This document shows positions 18,872-28,141 of a DNA stretch of 44,772 nucleotides, piece after piece. The DNA lies in contig JAAYNP010000048.1 of the NCBI GenBank assembly GCA_012520795.1, positions 1 through 44,772 of the forward strand, given 5' to 3'. Below the pieces are notes generated by a model, which ran no database searches, had not been told where the DNA came from, and was given only the letters and a program-made list of their open reading frames with translations. The position numbers and the translations under genes were made by a program. Position 1 is the stretch's first letter; each line of letters begins with the position of its first letter. The DNA comes from Bacillota bacterium. Lineage in GTDB: Bacteria; Bacillota; Limnochordia; Darwinibacteriales; DTU012.

Positions 18872-19798
18872 CTACCACGGCGAACCGATAATCAATCCAT
18901 CAAAATCGGCCATTGCCTGTTTGATGCCGGCATCGGAGGTATTCCCAAAATCAAGCAATACCATGTCAAATTGGCCTCTACTTCTCACTCCGGCGGCAAT
19001 CAAATCTGCCATGACCTTGGTATGGCCATAAGCACTGACAAAACCGATCACGATTTTTGGGTGCAGTTTGGCTGGAGCACTGCTCCACTGTTCATATAGA
19101 TCCACTACGTTCCAAAAGCCCTGGTCCAGGATTAGCCCGTGGCCAGTGGCGATCATGCTGATGGACAGCGGCCTAATCTTGGCAACTGACTCCAAAATTT
19201 TCGGTTTGAACGGGCTCATAATCGAGTCGTAATAATGCTTGACCGCCTCAGTGAAATCACCGGTTTCGCTGGCAAACAGGCGCCCTTCCGGATCACAATA
19301 ATGGCTGCCGAAGCCATCACAGGTAAACAGGATCTGATCTTCCTCCAGATAAGTAAACATCGTGTCAGGCCAGTGGAGAAATGGCGCCATGATAAAACGC
19401 AGGCGTTTGCTGCCCAAATCCAACGTATCGTTGTGGTTGACAACCACGGCGTCAAAATCGCGTTTGACCTGTTCCCTTAAAAACTGAATACCTGCCCTGG
19501 TACCATACACTGTAATCCCGGGAACTCGCTCCAAAAGAGCGCCCGCTGCCCCAGAGTGATCCGGTTCAGTGTGATTTACAACAAGGTACTGGATCTGATC
19601 CAGATCGATCTCCTGTTCCAACTGGTTCAGGAATACTTTGGTGAAATTCGCTTTCACAGTATCAATCAAACAGGGCTTATCTGTGTTGATTAAATAGGCA
19701 TTATATGTTGTACCCCACTTGGTTGGTATTACAACATCAAATACGGCCAGATCGGGATCCAAAACGCCAACCCAACTAACATCCTTGGTTACTTGCAT
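18872..19798 (-). pseudogene. Flavodiiron protein (FprA family), 3'-truncated
   Basis: The first 308 residues are a good A-type flavodiiron protein, which reduces oxygen or nitric oxide to protect anaerobes. The metallo-beta-lactamase part has all expected iron ligands: NHTEPDH, FLHWPDTM, CDGFGSH and TGHGLI. The flavodoxin domain begins (IGFVSAYGHTKVMADLI, about 252-268) but the protein stops after GLIIGSPW, where relatives (about 400 residues) continue with GSPT and roughly 90 more residues that complete FMN binding. The following DNA encodes nothing like the missing part in any frame, so the 3' end was lost by deletion, not by a point mutation. GGGAGGG precedes ATG 19798. Possibly expressed but unlikely to be active alone. 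Confidence 0.78.
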
Positions 19799-19887
19799 GG
19801 GTCGCCCTCCCTTGTATATTCTAACTAGCTAGCTATTTATTAGCACATTACTTAGGATTATACAAGGGCTAAGCATGTTGTTGACGC

Positions 19888-20847
19888 CTAGAATTCAAAC
19901 TTTACCGGCCGCAAATAGAGATTTAGCAAAACTTCTTTCGCATCTTTCTTCTCGTTGATAATCTGATGCACACTATCGCAGATTGGCAGCTCAATTTCAT
20001 ACCGTTCAGCCAGCAGCATCAAAGCCCTGCATGTGGCCACACCCTCTGCCAGCTTGGTAAAGCGCCTACCCTGTACAAAGGCCTCCCCGAACGCCCTGTT
20101 ATGGCTGTAAGGAGAGTACAAGGTTGCTGAGTAGTCACCAAGATGGCTTAAGCCGTATACAGTCAACTCATTACCGCCCATAGCCCTGACCAGCCGGGAG
20201 ATCTCCCTCGCTCCACGGGCCATCAGTGCCCCCTTCAGGCTTGAATAGTTAAGGCCGTCCAGCAACCCGGCAGCAACCCCAATCACATTCTTGGCGGCAG
20301 CTCCCACCTCGTTGCCGATCAAGTCCTGCCCATAGTAAAACCGGATCAAATCGCTGCCAAACTCCTGTACCAGGGCCTTGGTTGTGTTAATACTGTCTGA
20401 ACCGATCACCATACAGTTTGGTATCCCGTTGAGATAGTCCTGAACATGGCCGGGCCCGACCCAGATCGCTACCGAACAATTCTGTGTGACCTCCTCGTTG
20501 AAGACTTGCGTAAGCCGCTTTCCCGAATCCTCTTCAAGCCCTTTCATACACAATACAAAAGCCTTGTTCGCTACCGGATACTGATTGATGATATGTGCCA
20601 ATCCTCTTAGATTTTGTGATGGAATGCTGATTATGATCATGCTTCCAAATTCAACTGCCTGATCCAATTCAGTAGTCAAGACTACATCAGGCGGCAGAGT
20701 AAGGTATTCATTCCGGCGCGTCTTGACGAGCTCAGCAAAATTCGGCGAGTCAGCCCTGCCCCAAACCATGGTTTGATGGCCAAGGCGGTTTAGGTACCAG
20801 GCTAGAAACGCGCCCCAGCGTCCTGCCCCCAATATGGTTACATTCAT
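19888..20847 (-). CDS. gpsA: NAD(P)H-dependent glycerol-3-phosphate dehydrogenase
   Basis: The 319-residue enzyme reduces dihydroxyacetone phosphate to sn-glycerol 3-phosphate, the start of phospholipid synthesis. It has the N-terminal Rossmann motif TILGAGRWGAFLA (about 4-16), CMKGLEED, the catalytic NEVGAAAKNVIGVAAG stretch with its Lys (about 184-199) and the GLSHLGDYSATLYSPYSHNRAFG substrate region. The last motif departs slightly from the usual GLGDL(x)LT form, so this may be a GpsA paralogue. The ATG follows AAAGGAGCTGG. The IS3 remnant begins about 125 bp upstream of the start. Confidence 0.88.
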   Translation of the reverse strand: MNVTILGAGRWGAFLAWYLNRLGHQTMVWGRADSPNFAELVKTRRNEYLTLPPDVVLTTELDQAVEFGSMIIISIPSQNLRGLAHIINQYPVANKAFVLCMKGLEEDSGKRLTQVFNEEVTQNCSVAIWVGPGHVQDYLNGIPNCMVIGSDSINTTKALVQEFGSDLIRFYYGQDLIGNEVGAAAKNVIGVAAGLLDGLNYSSLKGALMARGAREISRLVRAMGGNELTVYGLSHLGDYSATLYSPYSHNRAFGEAFVQGRRFTKLAEGVATCRALMLLAERYEIELPICDSVHQIINEKKDAKEVLLNLYLRPVKFEF

Positions 20848-20924
20848 AATCCAGCTCCTTTCTCAAACCGCAGTTCGGCCTCGGCATAGATCCGTATTTA
20901 AACTACCCAAATTATAACATAAAT

Positions 20925-20967
20925 AGGCCTTGCTTCCCACCAGTTCGTCTGTGAGACAGCAAGGCCT
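20925..20967. repeat. Inverted repeat between gpsA and the IS3 remnant
   Basis: AGGCCTTGCT (20925-20934) and AGCAAGGCCT (20958-20967) form a perfect 10-bp stem with a 23-nt loop. It lies just outside the left end of the IS element and 78 bp before gpsA. On the minus strand it is followed by an AT-rich TTATGTTATAATTT, a weak T-rich tail or a -10 for gpsA. Its role is unclear. Confidence 0.5.
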
Positions 20968-21039
20968 GTTATAATGCCCCCCGTTGTCAAAACACGGAAA
21001 AAATTTAGTAAGTTATCCTCCTTTCCGTGTTCAAAAAAA

Positions 21040-21870
21040 TTAGGCAACTTTATTCGCTTTCATACCATCATGAACCTGGACATAGGCCTCCAATTGAAGA
21101 ATGGGGGAGATAGGTGTTGTACTCATGAATATACTGGTTTAAAGCAATTCTCAATTCTCCGGGTTGGAGAATTCATTAATGTAGACACAGTCGTATTTCC
21201 AAGTGCGGAAAAACCTTTCTGTTCGCACGTTATCCAAGGCTTGACCCTTACCATCCATGGAGTGTTAGTAAAATGGCTGCCCTGATCACTATTGACAATT
21301 TCCGGCCTAAGGTGATTCAATGCCCGTTTGAGGCAGGTTAAGACAAATGCTTTATCCAATGTGCTTGAAAGTGTGCTTGAAAGCTCAAAATCGACTATAC
21401 ACCGGCTATACCAGTCAATAATGACAAACAGATACATAAAGCCCTTTTTCATTCGGATATAAGTAATATCTATTCCCCACACCTGATCAGGATGGTCTAT
21501 CTTTAAATTTCTTAACAGATAAGGGCTATGTATTGAGCGTGGTAACGCTTACTTAAGTTAGGCTTGGGGTATATAGTATAAATCCCCATGTCTCGCATTA
21601 TCCGGCGTACCCTCTTGGGGTTGATTAACAGATGATCATCCCGCCTCAAAATGCGGGTAATGGTTCGATAACACCCCAAGTGGGATGATAGGTATGTATT
21701 TCATCCGGCGCATGACAAATAAGTCCGCATCAGATCATTGCTTCTGGACAAGGGGCTGGCGGTATACACTGGTACGGTTGACACTTAATAATTCTGCCTG
21801 ACGCTTGACGCTGATATTCGAGTCATTTTGATCAATGAAATCTTTTCTCCCAGTCGGGTCCGATAATTTC
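21040..21870 (-). pseudogene. IS3-family transposase OrfB, frame-broken
   Basis: The integrase core is recognisable but scattered over frames. From the 5' side the fragments read as NISVKRQAELLSVNRTSVYR, then KRVRRIMRDMGIYTIYPKPNLSK, then MWGIDITYIRMKKGFMYLFVIIDWYSR (21482 downward) with the first catalytic Asp and IVNSDQGSHFT with the second, then a shift before the segment of the catalytic Glu, and near the end LNQYIHEYNTYLPHSSIGG. At least three frameshifts or stops lie between them. Boundaries are approximate. Confidence 0.82.
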
Positions 21871-21871
21871 T

Positions 21872-22153
21872 TCAGATTTTTTTGAGCCAGTCCACCTCAT
21901 AGGTGAGCTGACCGACCTTTCGTTCTAATCGAGCAATCCTTTCCTCTTTCTCTTTGAGTTCTTTTTCGGCCGTGGAGGGCCCTTTCTTAAACACCTCCGC
22001 AGCTCGTTCCATGACCTCGCCTTTCCAACGACTGATTGTTACAGGACTAATACTATGCTTAGCAGCAATTTCATTAATTGTGGATGCCGCTTGGAGTACC
22101 TCCAGTACTATTTTGCTTTTAAATTCGGCTGAATACTGATTTCTCTTTTTCAT
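21872..22153 (-). CDS. IS3-family transposase OrfA (HTH protein)
   Basis: A 93-residue protein with the helix-turn-helix typical of IS3 OrfA (QYSAEFKSKIVLEVLQAAST, then EIAAKHSISPVTISRWK) and a C-terminal leucine-zipper-like coiled coil (KEKEERIARLERKVGQLTYEVDWLK). It ends at a run of seven A on the minus strand (21883-21877), the expected slippery site for making the OrfAB fusion. I start at ATG 22153 (MKKRNQYSAEF), the family's usual start; the frame reaches GTG 22192. OrfA is intact, but its partner is not. Confidence 0.82.
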   Translation of the reverse strand: MKKRNQYSAEFKSKIVLEVLQAASTINEIAAKHSISPVTISRWKGEVMERAAEVFKKGPSTAEKELKEKEERIARLERKVGQLTYEVDWLKKI

Positions 22154-22258
22154 GTTTCCATTATAACTTACTTCTTTATTTTTGTGTCTCACCCTATGGG
22201 AGCATTATATGTTTACCGGAATTCTGTCATCAATTATCCTCCTGCTGCGGTTTTCTGG

Positions 22259-22660
22259 CTAAGAGACGATTCTGCCAATCAACTGTATGCTTTGCCTCAG
22301 CCACCTAAAAAACTCCACGGCATATGTTTCGGCAATCATGATCTTCTCCTCGCCTTGACTGAGGGTTAGTGCGCACTCAGCCTCGTTGTAGGGGCTCCAT
22401 CCGAATACTATGCTTCCATTCCTGGAAAGCGCCATGCTGACAATCATCTCCACATCCAGCGGGCCGTGTTTGGTAATCAATGTTTCGGTAATGCCCTTGA
22501 TCACGAACCGGTTTTCATTCCATGAAAACTGAACAGTTCCCTCCCGGTACGGATCAGAGACTGTCAACGAGATTGAGAGGTCATCCTCGGCATACCCGGT
22601 GATCGCCAATCGGCTTGAATTTTCCCCGGCAGACCATTCACTGATCAAATTTCTTTCCAT
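22259..22660 (-). CDS. Hypothetical protein, 133 aa
   Basis: I do not recognise a family. The protein is soluble, without signal peptide or membrane segment, and its alternating polar/hydrophobic stretches (SRLAITGYAEDDLSISLTVS, TVQFSWNENRFVIKG) suggest a mainly beta-strand fold. The last 30 residues look helical (AVEFFRWLRQSIQLIGRIVS). It is a real gene: GGAG stands 7 nt before ATG 22660, a good sigma-A promoter lies upstream, and neighbours run in the same direction. The IS3 element lies 54 bp beyond its stop. Confidence 0.62.
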   Translation of the reverse strand: MERNLISEWSAGENSSRLAITGYAEDDLSISLTVSDPYREGTVQFSWNENRFVIKGITETLITKHGPLDVEMIVSMALSRNGSIVFGWSPYNEAECALTLSQGEEKIMIAETYAVEFFRWLRQSIQLIGRIVS

Positions 22661-22746
22661 AATATTTCTCCTCTCCTACGCAGCGGTATACCTCCTGTCG
22701 TGCAATATTATGTGCAACAATCCCTGTTCTAGCTGGTTGTTTATCA

Positions 22747-22775
22747 ATATTACCATAATTTCTTTCCCTTGTCAA
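22747..22775 (-). promoter_or_regulatory. Sigma-A promoter of the 133-aa protein gene
   Basis: Minus strand TTGACA (22775-22770), 17 nt, TAATAT (22752-22747): a full -35 and near-full -10 at ideal spacing in an AT-rich stretch. The transcript would have an 80-nt leader. It lies between this gene and the DUF3298-type gene, so the two are probably separate units. Confidence 0.78.
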
Positions 22776-22803
22776 ACTATAATATTATTCTTTGTAAAGT
22801 CAA

Positions 22804-23580
22804 TTACGGATTTCTGATCAGTTCATTCAGCGCACTGCCTACTTCGAATTCAAACTCGGGAATGCCAAAAGTGGAAGGGGCGATCGCTTCCGCATCAAAA
22901 TAGATGATGATTTTATTCTCCCTAATATAGAAAGACTGCAGTTCAACCAAATCCGCAGGCCTTATCTCCCTGAAATACACATTGGGGCTTTTCTTGATCT
23001 GATCGTTGATCGTTCGCAGCAATATATTCCTTTCCTGCTCGCTTGCGAACAAATCCTCAAACTTGATAACCCTTCCAGTGGTCAAGTCCACATTCACAGT
23101 TTCCATAAACTGAGCCCGCTGGTCGAAGCCAAAGTCATGACTAAAACGCACCGTCAGGCTTAAGATGCCACCGGAGTTATAATTCACCTTAAAATCCACT
23201 TCAGTAATGGATTTGGGCCACTGCTGCCCCGACAAGGAACTATCCTGCAGGAATCTTTGAATACTTGCCTCCACCTCGTGGTCAAAATGAATAATACCGT
23301 CATAGAACATCCTGTTCAGCTGCTCATATAGTTCTGCATCCCTCATACCGTGGATTACGGGAATCGAGAGCACACTGGCATAAGCCGGGCTGTCCTTTTC
23401 ATACACGCGGCTTAAAATTACCACGTCCGTATTGGGGCGCCCACCAATAATCCGGTACCAATACGGGTTGGCTTGGTATTCTGACTCTGCCAAGATCGGG
23501 TAAGCGGCCAAACTAAGGCTCACAGCCATGATGATCAACATCACGAAGGCCTCGGTTCCTTTTCGCGCAGCGAGATACAC
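22804..23580 (-). CDS. Secreted or anchored DUF3298/DUF4163-type protein (RsiV-like)
   Basis: A 258-residue protein with an N-terminal hydrophobic segment (AFVMLIIMAVSLSLAAYPILA, about 11-31) that reads as a signal peptide or anchor. The rest resembles the extracytoplasmic DUF4163-DUF3298 pair found in RsiV and PdaC: VNYNSGGILSLTVRFSHDFG, then VNVDLTTGRVIKFEDLF and the closing IIIYFDAEAIAPSTFGIPEFEF. There is no polysaccharide deacetylase domain and no cytoplasmic anti-sigma part, so neither PdaC nor RsiV function can be claimed. GTG start at 23580, 7 nt after GGGAGG. Confidence 0.75.
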   Translation of the reverse strand: MYLAARKGTEAFVMLIIMAVSLSLAAYPILAESEYQANPYWYRIIGGRPNTDVVILSRVYEKDSPAYASVLSIPVIHGMRDAELYEQLNRMFYDGIIHFDHEVEASIQRFLQDSSLSGQQWPKSITEVDFKVNYNSGGILSLTVRFSHDFGFDQRAQFMETVNVDLTTGRVIKFEDLFASEQERNILLRTINDQIKKSPNVYFREIRPADLVELQSFYIRENKIIIYFDAEAIAPSTFGIPEFEFEVGSALNELIRNP

Positions 23581-23643
23581 TACGATCCCTCCCGCTAACA
23601 GTAATCGAAACTAAAACCGCTGTTGTGTCCGTGAACCGATCTC

Positions 23644-25434
23644 CTAATCAACCTCTTCGTTCAGGGCATCCAGTATCGGGAGCGCTGTCTTGATTAGTTC
23701 AGGATCAAACTGCATGCCGGCATTTGCCTTCAGTTCTTCAATTGCTTTGTGATGGTCAAGAGGCTTACGGTAAGGGCAGTAACCAGTCATGGCATCGTAG
23801 GCGTCAGCTATTGCCAAAATCCGGCATTCAATGGGAATCTCCGTTCCCGACAGCCCTAAAGGATAACCCTTGCCGTCCCAGCGTTCATGATGGCAGAGAA
23901 TCAGCCGCGAAATCCCTGCCAGGTGTGGCGAAGCCGTGGCGATCCGGTAGCCTTTTTCCGGATGCTGTCTCATGATCTTTATTTCAGCCTCTGACAAGCG
24001 GGCCTTCTTGTTGAGGATGTGATCGGGGATCCCCACTTTGCCCAAATCATGGACTTGCGCAAGCAAAGCCAAGTCCCCCTGCTGAGCTTCGGATAGGCCG
24101 AGCTGTTTTGCAATGGCAAGGCAGATTTTTTCAATCCGGGCGGCATGCCCGTGAGTGATGTAATCTCGTTCAGCCAACGCAGCTGTCAAGATCTTGACAA
24201 TCTCCGATTTCATGCTGGCACTGCGGTAAAGCTTGTCATGGAGCATATTGTCATCGGCTGCCCTGTAAAGATCGGTAAGTGTCATGGACCCGTCACTTGT
24301 AGTGGCATAGCCCAAGGATATGCTTAAGGGCAGGGTAGGGTTATCTTGGTTGTAGTGATCAATTGCGTTACGGATGGTCTCCACCAGGCTGCTCACCCGC
24401 ATGTGCCCATACTTGGGCAGAATCGCCCCAAACTCATCGCCGCCCAATCGGGCTACCACTCCATATTCCCCAATACAATCTGAGAGAATATGGGAAAAGG
24501 AGCGCAAGATTTGATCCCCGCAATGATGCCCCATACTGTCATTGATGATCTTCAAACCATCCAAATCAGCAACCAAGAGGGATATGGGATAGGCGTGTGC
24601 TTCAACCTCCCCGGCAATATATTCTTCAAAATAACTGCGGTTATAAACACCAGTCAGTACATCATGCATACTCAAGAATTCCAACCGCTGTTGATAATCA
24701 ATGCGCTCGGTAATGTCCCGGACCAATCCGCAAAAACCAGTGACCTCTCCATTGGCGTCCCTAATCAGCCTGATTGACACTTCGGCATACAGAGTTGACC
24801 CGTCTTTGCGCCGCATCTCGATTGTATTGATTCTTTTTGACGACTTTTTCTCCCAAACCTGGCGGAAGATTCTAAACACCCGGCGTCGGTCGGCACACAG
24901 AGACAACAAGTTGACCCCTGCCAGCTCATTGGGTGCATAACCCAACAGTTCATACAATGATTGATTGTGGAACATAACCTTGCCATCCAGGTCGATTTCG
25001 TAGTACCCTTCCTGCATGTTTGCAAGGATATCCCTGTACTTCTTCTCTGACAGCAGTAAAGACTGTTTGATTTCCTTGCGGGTTAAAGCATCCTCGAGGC
25101 TGCGGGCAAAAATCGTGTACAGCCTCTGTTTTTGTACTGACAGAGGTTCTTGTTGTTCAATATATAAATAACCGGATGCATCTGTAAAATGATGCATATA
25201 ACTGTTAGGCTTGGGATCCTTGGTTACAGCGAAAGGATCTTCGTGCTGCATAAACCCCCAATAACCACTGCAGCTGGACAGCACAGGGTTATCCAGCGAC
25301 AGAATCAGTTTCTGAACCCCCAACAACCGTCCGGCCTTTTCTATGACCTGTTGAAAAAGATCATCTCCGGGAAGGTCACTGTCGAAGGCTGATATATCCA
25401 TAATCTGCAGCACTTCGTATGCATGCATGCTCAT
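23644..25434 (-). CDS. PAS-GGDEF-HD-GYP cyclic-di-GMP signalling protein
   Basis: The 596-residue soluble protein has an N-terminal region without clear assignment (about 1-130, perhaps GAF-like), a PAS domain (about 135-250), a GGDEF diguanylate cyclase domain with intact RLGGDEF and no RxxD inhibition site, and a C-terminal HD-GYP phosphodiesterase domain with HDLGKVGIPD and HHERWDGKGYP. It could both make and break c-di-GMP. ATG 25434 overlaps the stop of the FIST gene (ATGA), showing translational coupling; a longer frame to 25461 has no support. The FIST protein is therefore probably its sensory partner. Confidence 0.92.
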   Translation of the reverse strand: MSMHAYEVLQIMDISAFDSDLPGDDLFQQVIEKAGRLLGVQKLILSLDNPVLSSCSGYWGFMQHEDPFAVTKDPKPNSYMHHFTDASGYLYIEQQEPLSVQKQRLYTIFARSLEDALTRKEIKQSLLLSEKKYRDILANMQEGYYEIDLDGKVMFHNQSLYELLGYAPNELAGVNLLSLCADRRRVFRIFRQVWEKKSSKRINTIEMRRKDGSTLYAEVSIRLIRDANGEVTGFCGLVRDITERIDYQQRLEFLSMHDVLTGVYNRSYFEEYIAGEVEAHAYPISLLVADLDGLKIINDSMGHHCGDQILRSFSHILSDCIGEYGVVARLGGDEFGAILPKYGHMRVSSLVETIRNAIDHYNQDNPTLPLSISLGYATTSDGSMTLTDLYRAADDNMLHDKLYRSASMKSEIVKILTAALAERDYITHGHAARIEKICLAIAKQLGLSEAQQGDLALLAQVHDLGKVGIPDHILNKKARLSEAEIKIMRQHPEKGYRIATASPHLAGISRLILCHHERWDGKGYPLGLSGTEIPIECRILAIADAYDAMTGYCPYRKPLDHHKAIEELKANAGMQFDPELIKTALPILDALNEEVD

Positions 25435-26531
25435 CCGCTGACACCCCCAATGGCGACACACAACGCACTGCTGTGGAGCAAGGGGATCCCGAAAGAACTG
25501 TCAATCTGGCCGTACGACAGTACTCCAACCGCCGGTAATCCCTGCAAGGTACGGAAAATATTCCGCGACTCCTGAACGAAGTTTTCTTTAAGCAGACGCT
25601 CCCTGGATATCCCGTCGAAGAGAAATGCAAATCGAGGGTGTGGATGCCGGATGAGGGTTTCTTCGGTTATTCTCTTTGCTATCGCCGGCAAAGCCAGTAC
25701 ACTGGTAGTCATCAAATTCACCATAGATTTTGAAGGAAAGGCCGTGACACATACCAAGGCTTCGTCCTCGCTGCTGATAATATTGCGAATAATGTAATCT
25801 CCATTCCCGCAGGGAATCCCCAGCTGATAATTGGAACCAATCAGCTCAGCGTCCTGTTTGGCCACCTGCCTGATCGCATTTCTGAAGCGGGTGGCCGCAG
25901 GCTGCCCGTCCAGTTCATATATACGGTGTCCTTCAATCCGCGTAATCAGCATCGGTTCGCCGAAGGGGATCCAACCGTGCCCTGTTCCAAGAGTGAAATG
26001 CACATTCTTGATCATAGCCAAAGCCACTCCGTCATTGGTATGGCCTTCCTCCGTAAACTGGGTTCCGGTGCCAGCGCCAATGTATTGAAATTCAGGCCCC
26101 AACCGGGAATAGACACCTCGGATCAAAACTGAAAGCCGTGGGTTCCTCACACTGGGCAAAATCATCACCGTACTGCCCTGGTCGCCGTCATGAGCCAAAT
26201 CTCTCCCGGCCTGCTGCCCCACATCATATACTCTCTGCCCATCGGTGGATACCAGTCTAGTGCGGGCAGCAATTCCATAGAGCGACAAGGCAGCGGCTCC
26301 CTCCCGGAACACATTTTCATCAGTAAAGATACCGGCCACGGAGCCTCCCATAAACGGGCGTCCTGCCAGCTTACTGCAAGCTGCCTGCCAAACAGCATCA
26401 GGATCAAACTTGCCTGCATAAAAGATCACAGTCAAGTCGGGACGCTGCGCATCGTCAATACTTTGCGCCAATGCATCAAAGACAGCCGCTCTTGGATCGT
26501 GGTTTTGGCTGATTCCGACTGCAACCCGCAT
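25431..26531 (-). CDS. FIST-domain sensor protein
   Basis: A 366-residue protein with the N-terminal FIST block (AGKFDPDAVWQAACSKLAGRPFMGGSVAGIFTDENVF, about 39-75) and a FIST C part (about 220-360). FIST proteins are cytoplasmic sensors thought to bind small ligands such as amino acids and often sit with c-di-GMP or two-component proteins. Here the downstream gene is a PAS-GGDEF-HD-GYP protein overlapping by 4 nt. GAGGAGG stands 6 nt before ATG 26531. The ligand is unknown. Confidence 0.88.
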   Translation of the reverse strand: MRVAVGISQNHDPRAAVFDALAQSIDDAQRPDLTVIFYAGKFDPDAVWQAACSKLAGRPFMGGSVAGIFTDENVFREGAAALSLYGIAARTRLVSTDGQRVYDVGQQAGRDLAHDGDQGSTVMILPSVRNPRLSVLIRGVYSRLGPEFQYIGAGTGTQFTEEGHTNDGVALAMIKNVHFTLGTGHGWIPFGEPMLITRIEGHRIYELDGQPAATRFRNAIRQVAKQDAELIGSNYQLGIPCGNGDYIIRNIISSEDEALVCVTAFPSKSMVNLMTTSVLALPAIAKRITEETLIRHPHPRFAFLFDGISRERLLKENFVQESRNIFRTLQGLPAVGVLSYGQIDSSFGIPLLHSSALCVAIGGVSG

Positions 26532-26613
26532 CGCTAACCTCCTCAGGCAACCCTGACCGAGTTCCTTATGTTTACACTCTTCTCCTCTAATTCGGTGATT
26601 TCCTGCACACGAA

Positions 26614-26640
26614 AATAACCCCTTGTTCCAAGGGGTTATT
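26614..26640 (-). terminator. Terminator of the GH43-araA operon
   Basis: AATAACCCCTTG and CAAGGGGTTATT form a perfect 12-bp stem with a TTC loop (3 nt), and the minus strand continues TTTTCG. It lies 13 bp after the araA stop. Confidence 0.85.
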
Positions 26641-26653
26641 CGTTGGCACCCGC

Positions 26654-28141
26654 CTATCCAAAGTACGCTTGATTCCAGCGCAGTTCTTTTTTGAACTGGC
26701 CCAAATCCGTGTTTTCATCAATGACCAGACACTCGATTCCGGCTATTTCTGCAAAATCAAGCATGTGCTGTACAGTCAGAGCCTGGCTGAAACTAGTGTG
26801 ATGCGCCCCCCCGGCAAGAATCCAGGCGGCGGCGGCTGTCGCCAGATTTGGTCTTGGAACCCACAACGCCCTTGCCACTGGCAACTTTGGTAAGGCTTCA
26901 GCTTCAACTACTTCCACATCATTGACAATCATCCGGAAGCGATGCCCGAGATCAACCAATGTTACAGCAATTGCCGGTCCAGGTGGTGCTGCAAAGAGCG
27001 AGCGCACCGGATCCGCCTTTCCGCCAATGGACAGCTGATGAACTTCCAAAACCGGCTGTTCGGCAGCTAGAGACTCACAGATCTCCAGCATATGTGCGCC
27101 TAAGATTTTCATATTGCCCGATTCCAAATGATAGGTATAGTCTTCCATGAACGAGGTGCCGCCGTCAAGGCCAGCGGCCATCACTTTCATTGCCCGAAGC
27201 AGTGCAGCAGTCTTCCAATCTCCTTCAGCACCAAATCCAAAACCTTTCTTCATCAAACGCTGCACCGCCAGCCCCGGTAGCTGAGGCAGCCCATGCAAGT
27301 CCTCAAACGTGGTCGTAAAAGCGGTGTAGCCGCCCTGGCGCAGGAACCTTTCCATGGCCAGCTCAATCTTGGCCTGCACTACCAGTGCATCCCGTTGATC
27401 TCCGCCCGGTTTGAGGCAATCCATCATGGGATACACCCGGTCATACTCACCCAACAGCGCTTGAACTTCATCGTCTCCAACTTCGTTATACAGGGTAACC
27501 AAGTCGCCAAGTCCATAGCCGTCAACTGCAAAGCCAAACTGGACTTGGGAGCTGACTTTGTTGCCTTCGGTAACAGCAACTTCCCGCATGTTATCGCCAA
27601 ACCTGGCAACCTTCGTATGCTGCCATTCATGCCACCCGACAGCCGCCCGCATCCAACCAGCCAGCTGCAGTTGGATATCCGGGTCTTGCCAATAGCCGAC
27701 AATAACCTTCCGATCAATGCCCAGGCGGGTAACGATAAACCCAAATTCACGATCGCCATGGGCTGATTGATTCAGGTTCATAAAGTCCATATCGATTTCC
27801 TGCCAAGGAATATCACGGTTAAACTGCGTATGAAGATGTACAAAAGGTTTTTGCAGCCTTTTCAGTCCGTTGATCCACATTTTCGCAGGTGAAAAAGTAT
27901 GCATCCAGGCAATCAGCCCGATACAATTGTCGGCACTGTTCGCCTCCAGGCAAAGTTTGGTGATGGCCTCCGCTGTGGTTAACACTGGCTTGAAGACAAC
28001 CCGACATGGAATACCCTGACTGTCGTTCAACTGATCAACCATGGTGCGGGAGTGGCTCGCCACCTGTTTTAGTGTTTCGTCGCCATAAAGATGCTGGCTT
28101 CCTGTGACAAACCATACTTCATATTGTCTTAAGTCAACCAT
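26654..28141 (-). CDS. araA: L-arabinose isomerase
   Basis: The 495-residue enzyme converts L-arabinose to L-ribulose. Family marks include [13 protein letters not shown] at the N-terminus, [12 protein letters not shown] (about 82-93), [17 protein letters not shown] with a metal-binding Glu (about 300-316) and [13 protein letters not shown] with the second Glu. Start ATG 28141 lies 8 nt after AAGGAGG and overlaps the end of the MMPL gene by 8 nt; a longer frame to 28171 has no ribosome binding site. araB and araD are in a second operon about 8 kb away. Last gene of the GH43 operon. Confidence 0.95.
   Translation of the reverse strand: MVDLRQYEVWFVTGSQHLYGDETLKQVASHSRTMVDQLNDSQGIPCRVVFKPVLTTAEAITKLCLEANSADNCIGLIAWMHTFSPAKMWINGLKRLQKPFVHLHTQFNRDIPWQEIDMDFMNLNQSAHGDREFGFIVTRLGIDRKVIVGYWQDPDIQLQLAGWMRAAVGWHEWQHTKVARFGDNMREVAVTEGNKVSSQVQFGFAVDGYGLGDLVTLYNEVGDDEVQALLGEYDRVYPMMDCLKPGGDQRDALVVQAKIELAMERFLRQGGYTAFTTTFEDLHGLPQLPGLAVQRLMKKGFGFGAEGDWKTAALLRAMKVMAAGLDGGTSFMEDYTYHLESGNMKILGAHMLEICESLAAEQPVLEVHQLSIGGKADPVRSLFAAPPGPAIAVTLVDLGHRFRMIVNDVEVVEAEALPKLPVARALWVPRPNLATAAAAWILAGGAHHTSFSQALTVQHMLDFAEIAGIECLVIDENTDLGQFKKELRWNQAYFG

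Larger units (their letters stand above)
20974..22205 (-). mobile_element. Degenerate IS3-family insertion sequence
   Basis: About 1.23 kb with intact orfA and broken orfB on the minus strand. The ends share an inverted ATGCCCCC / ATGCTCCC start (20974 onward and the complement of 22205-22198), and both sides are flanked by TATA (20970-20973 and 22206-22209), a possible 4-bp target duplication. Since the flanks are AT-rich palindromic sequence, the duplication is only suggestive. Many frame breaks show it is no longer mobile by itself. Confidence 0.72.
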
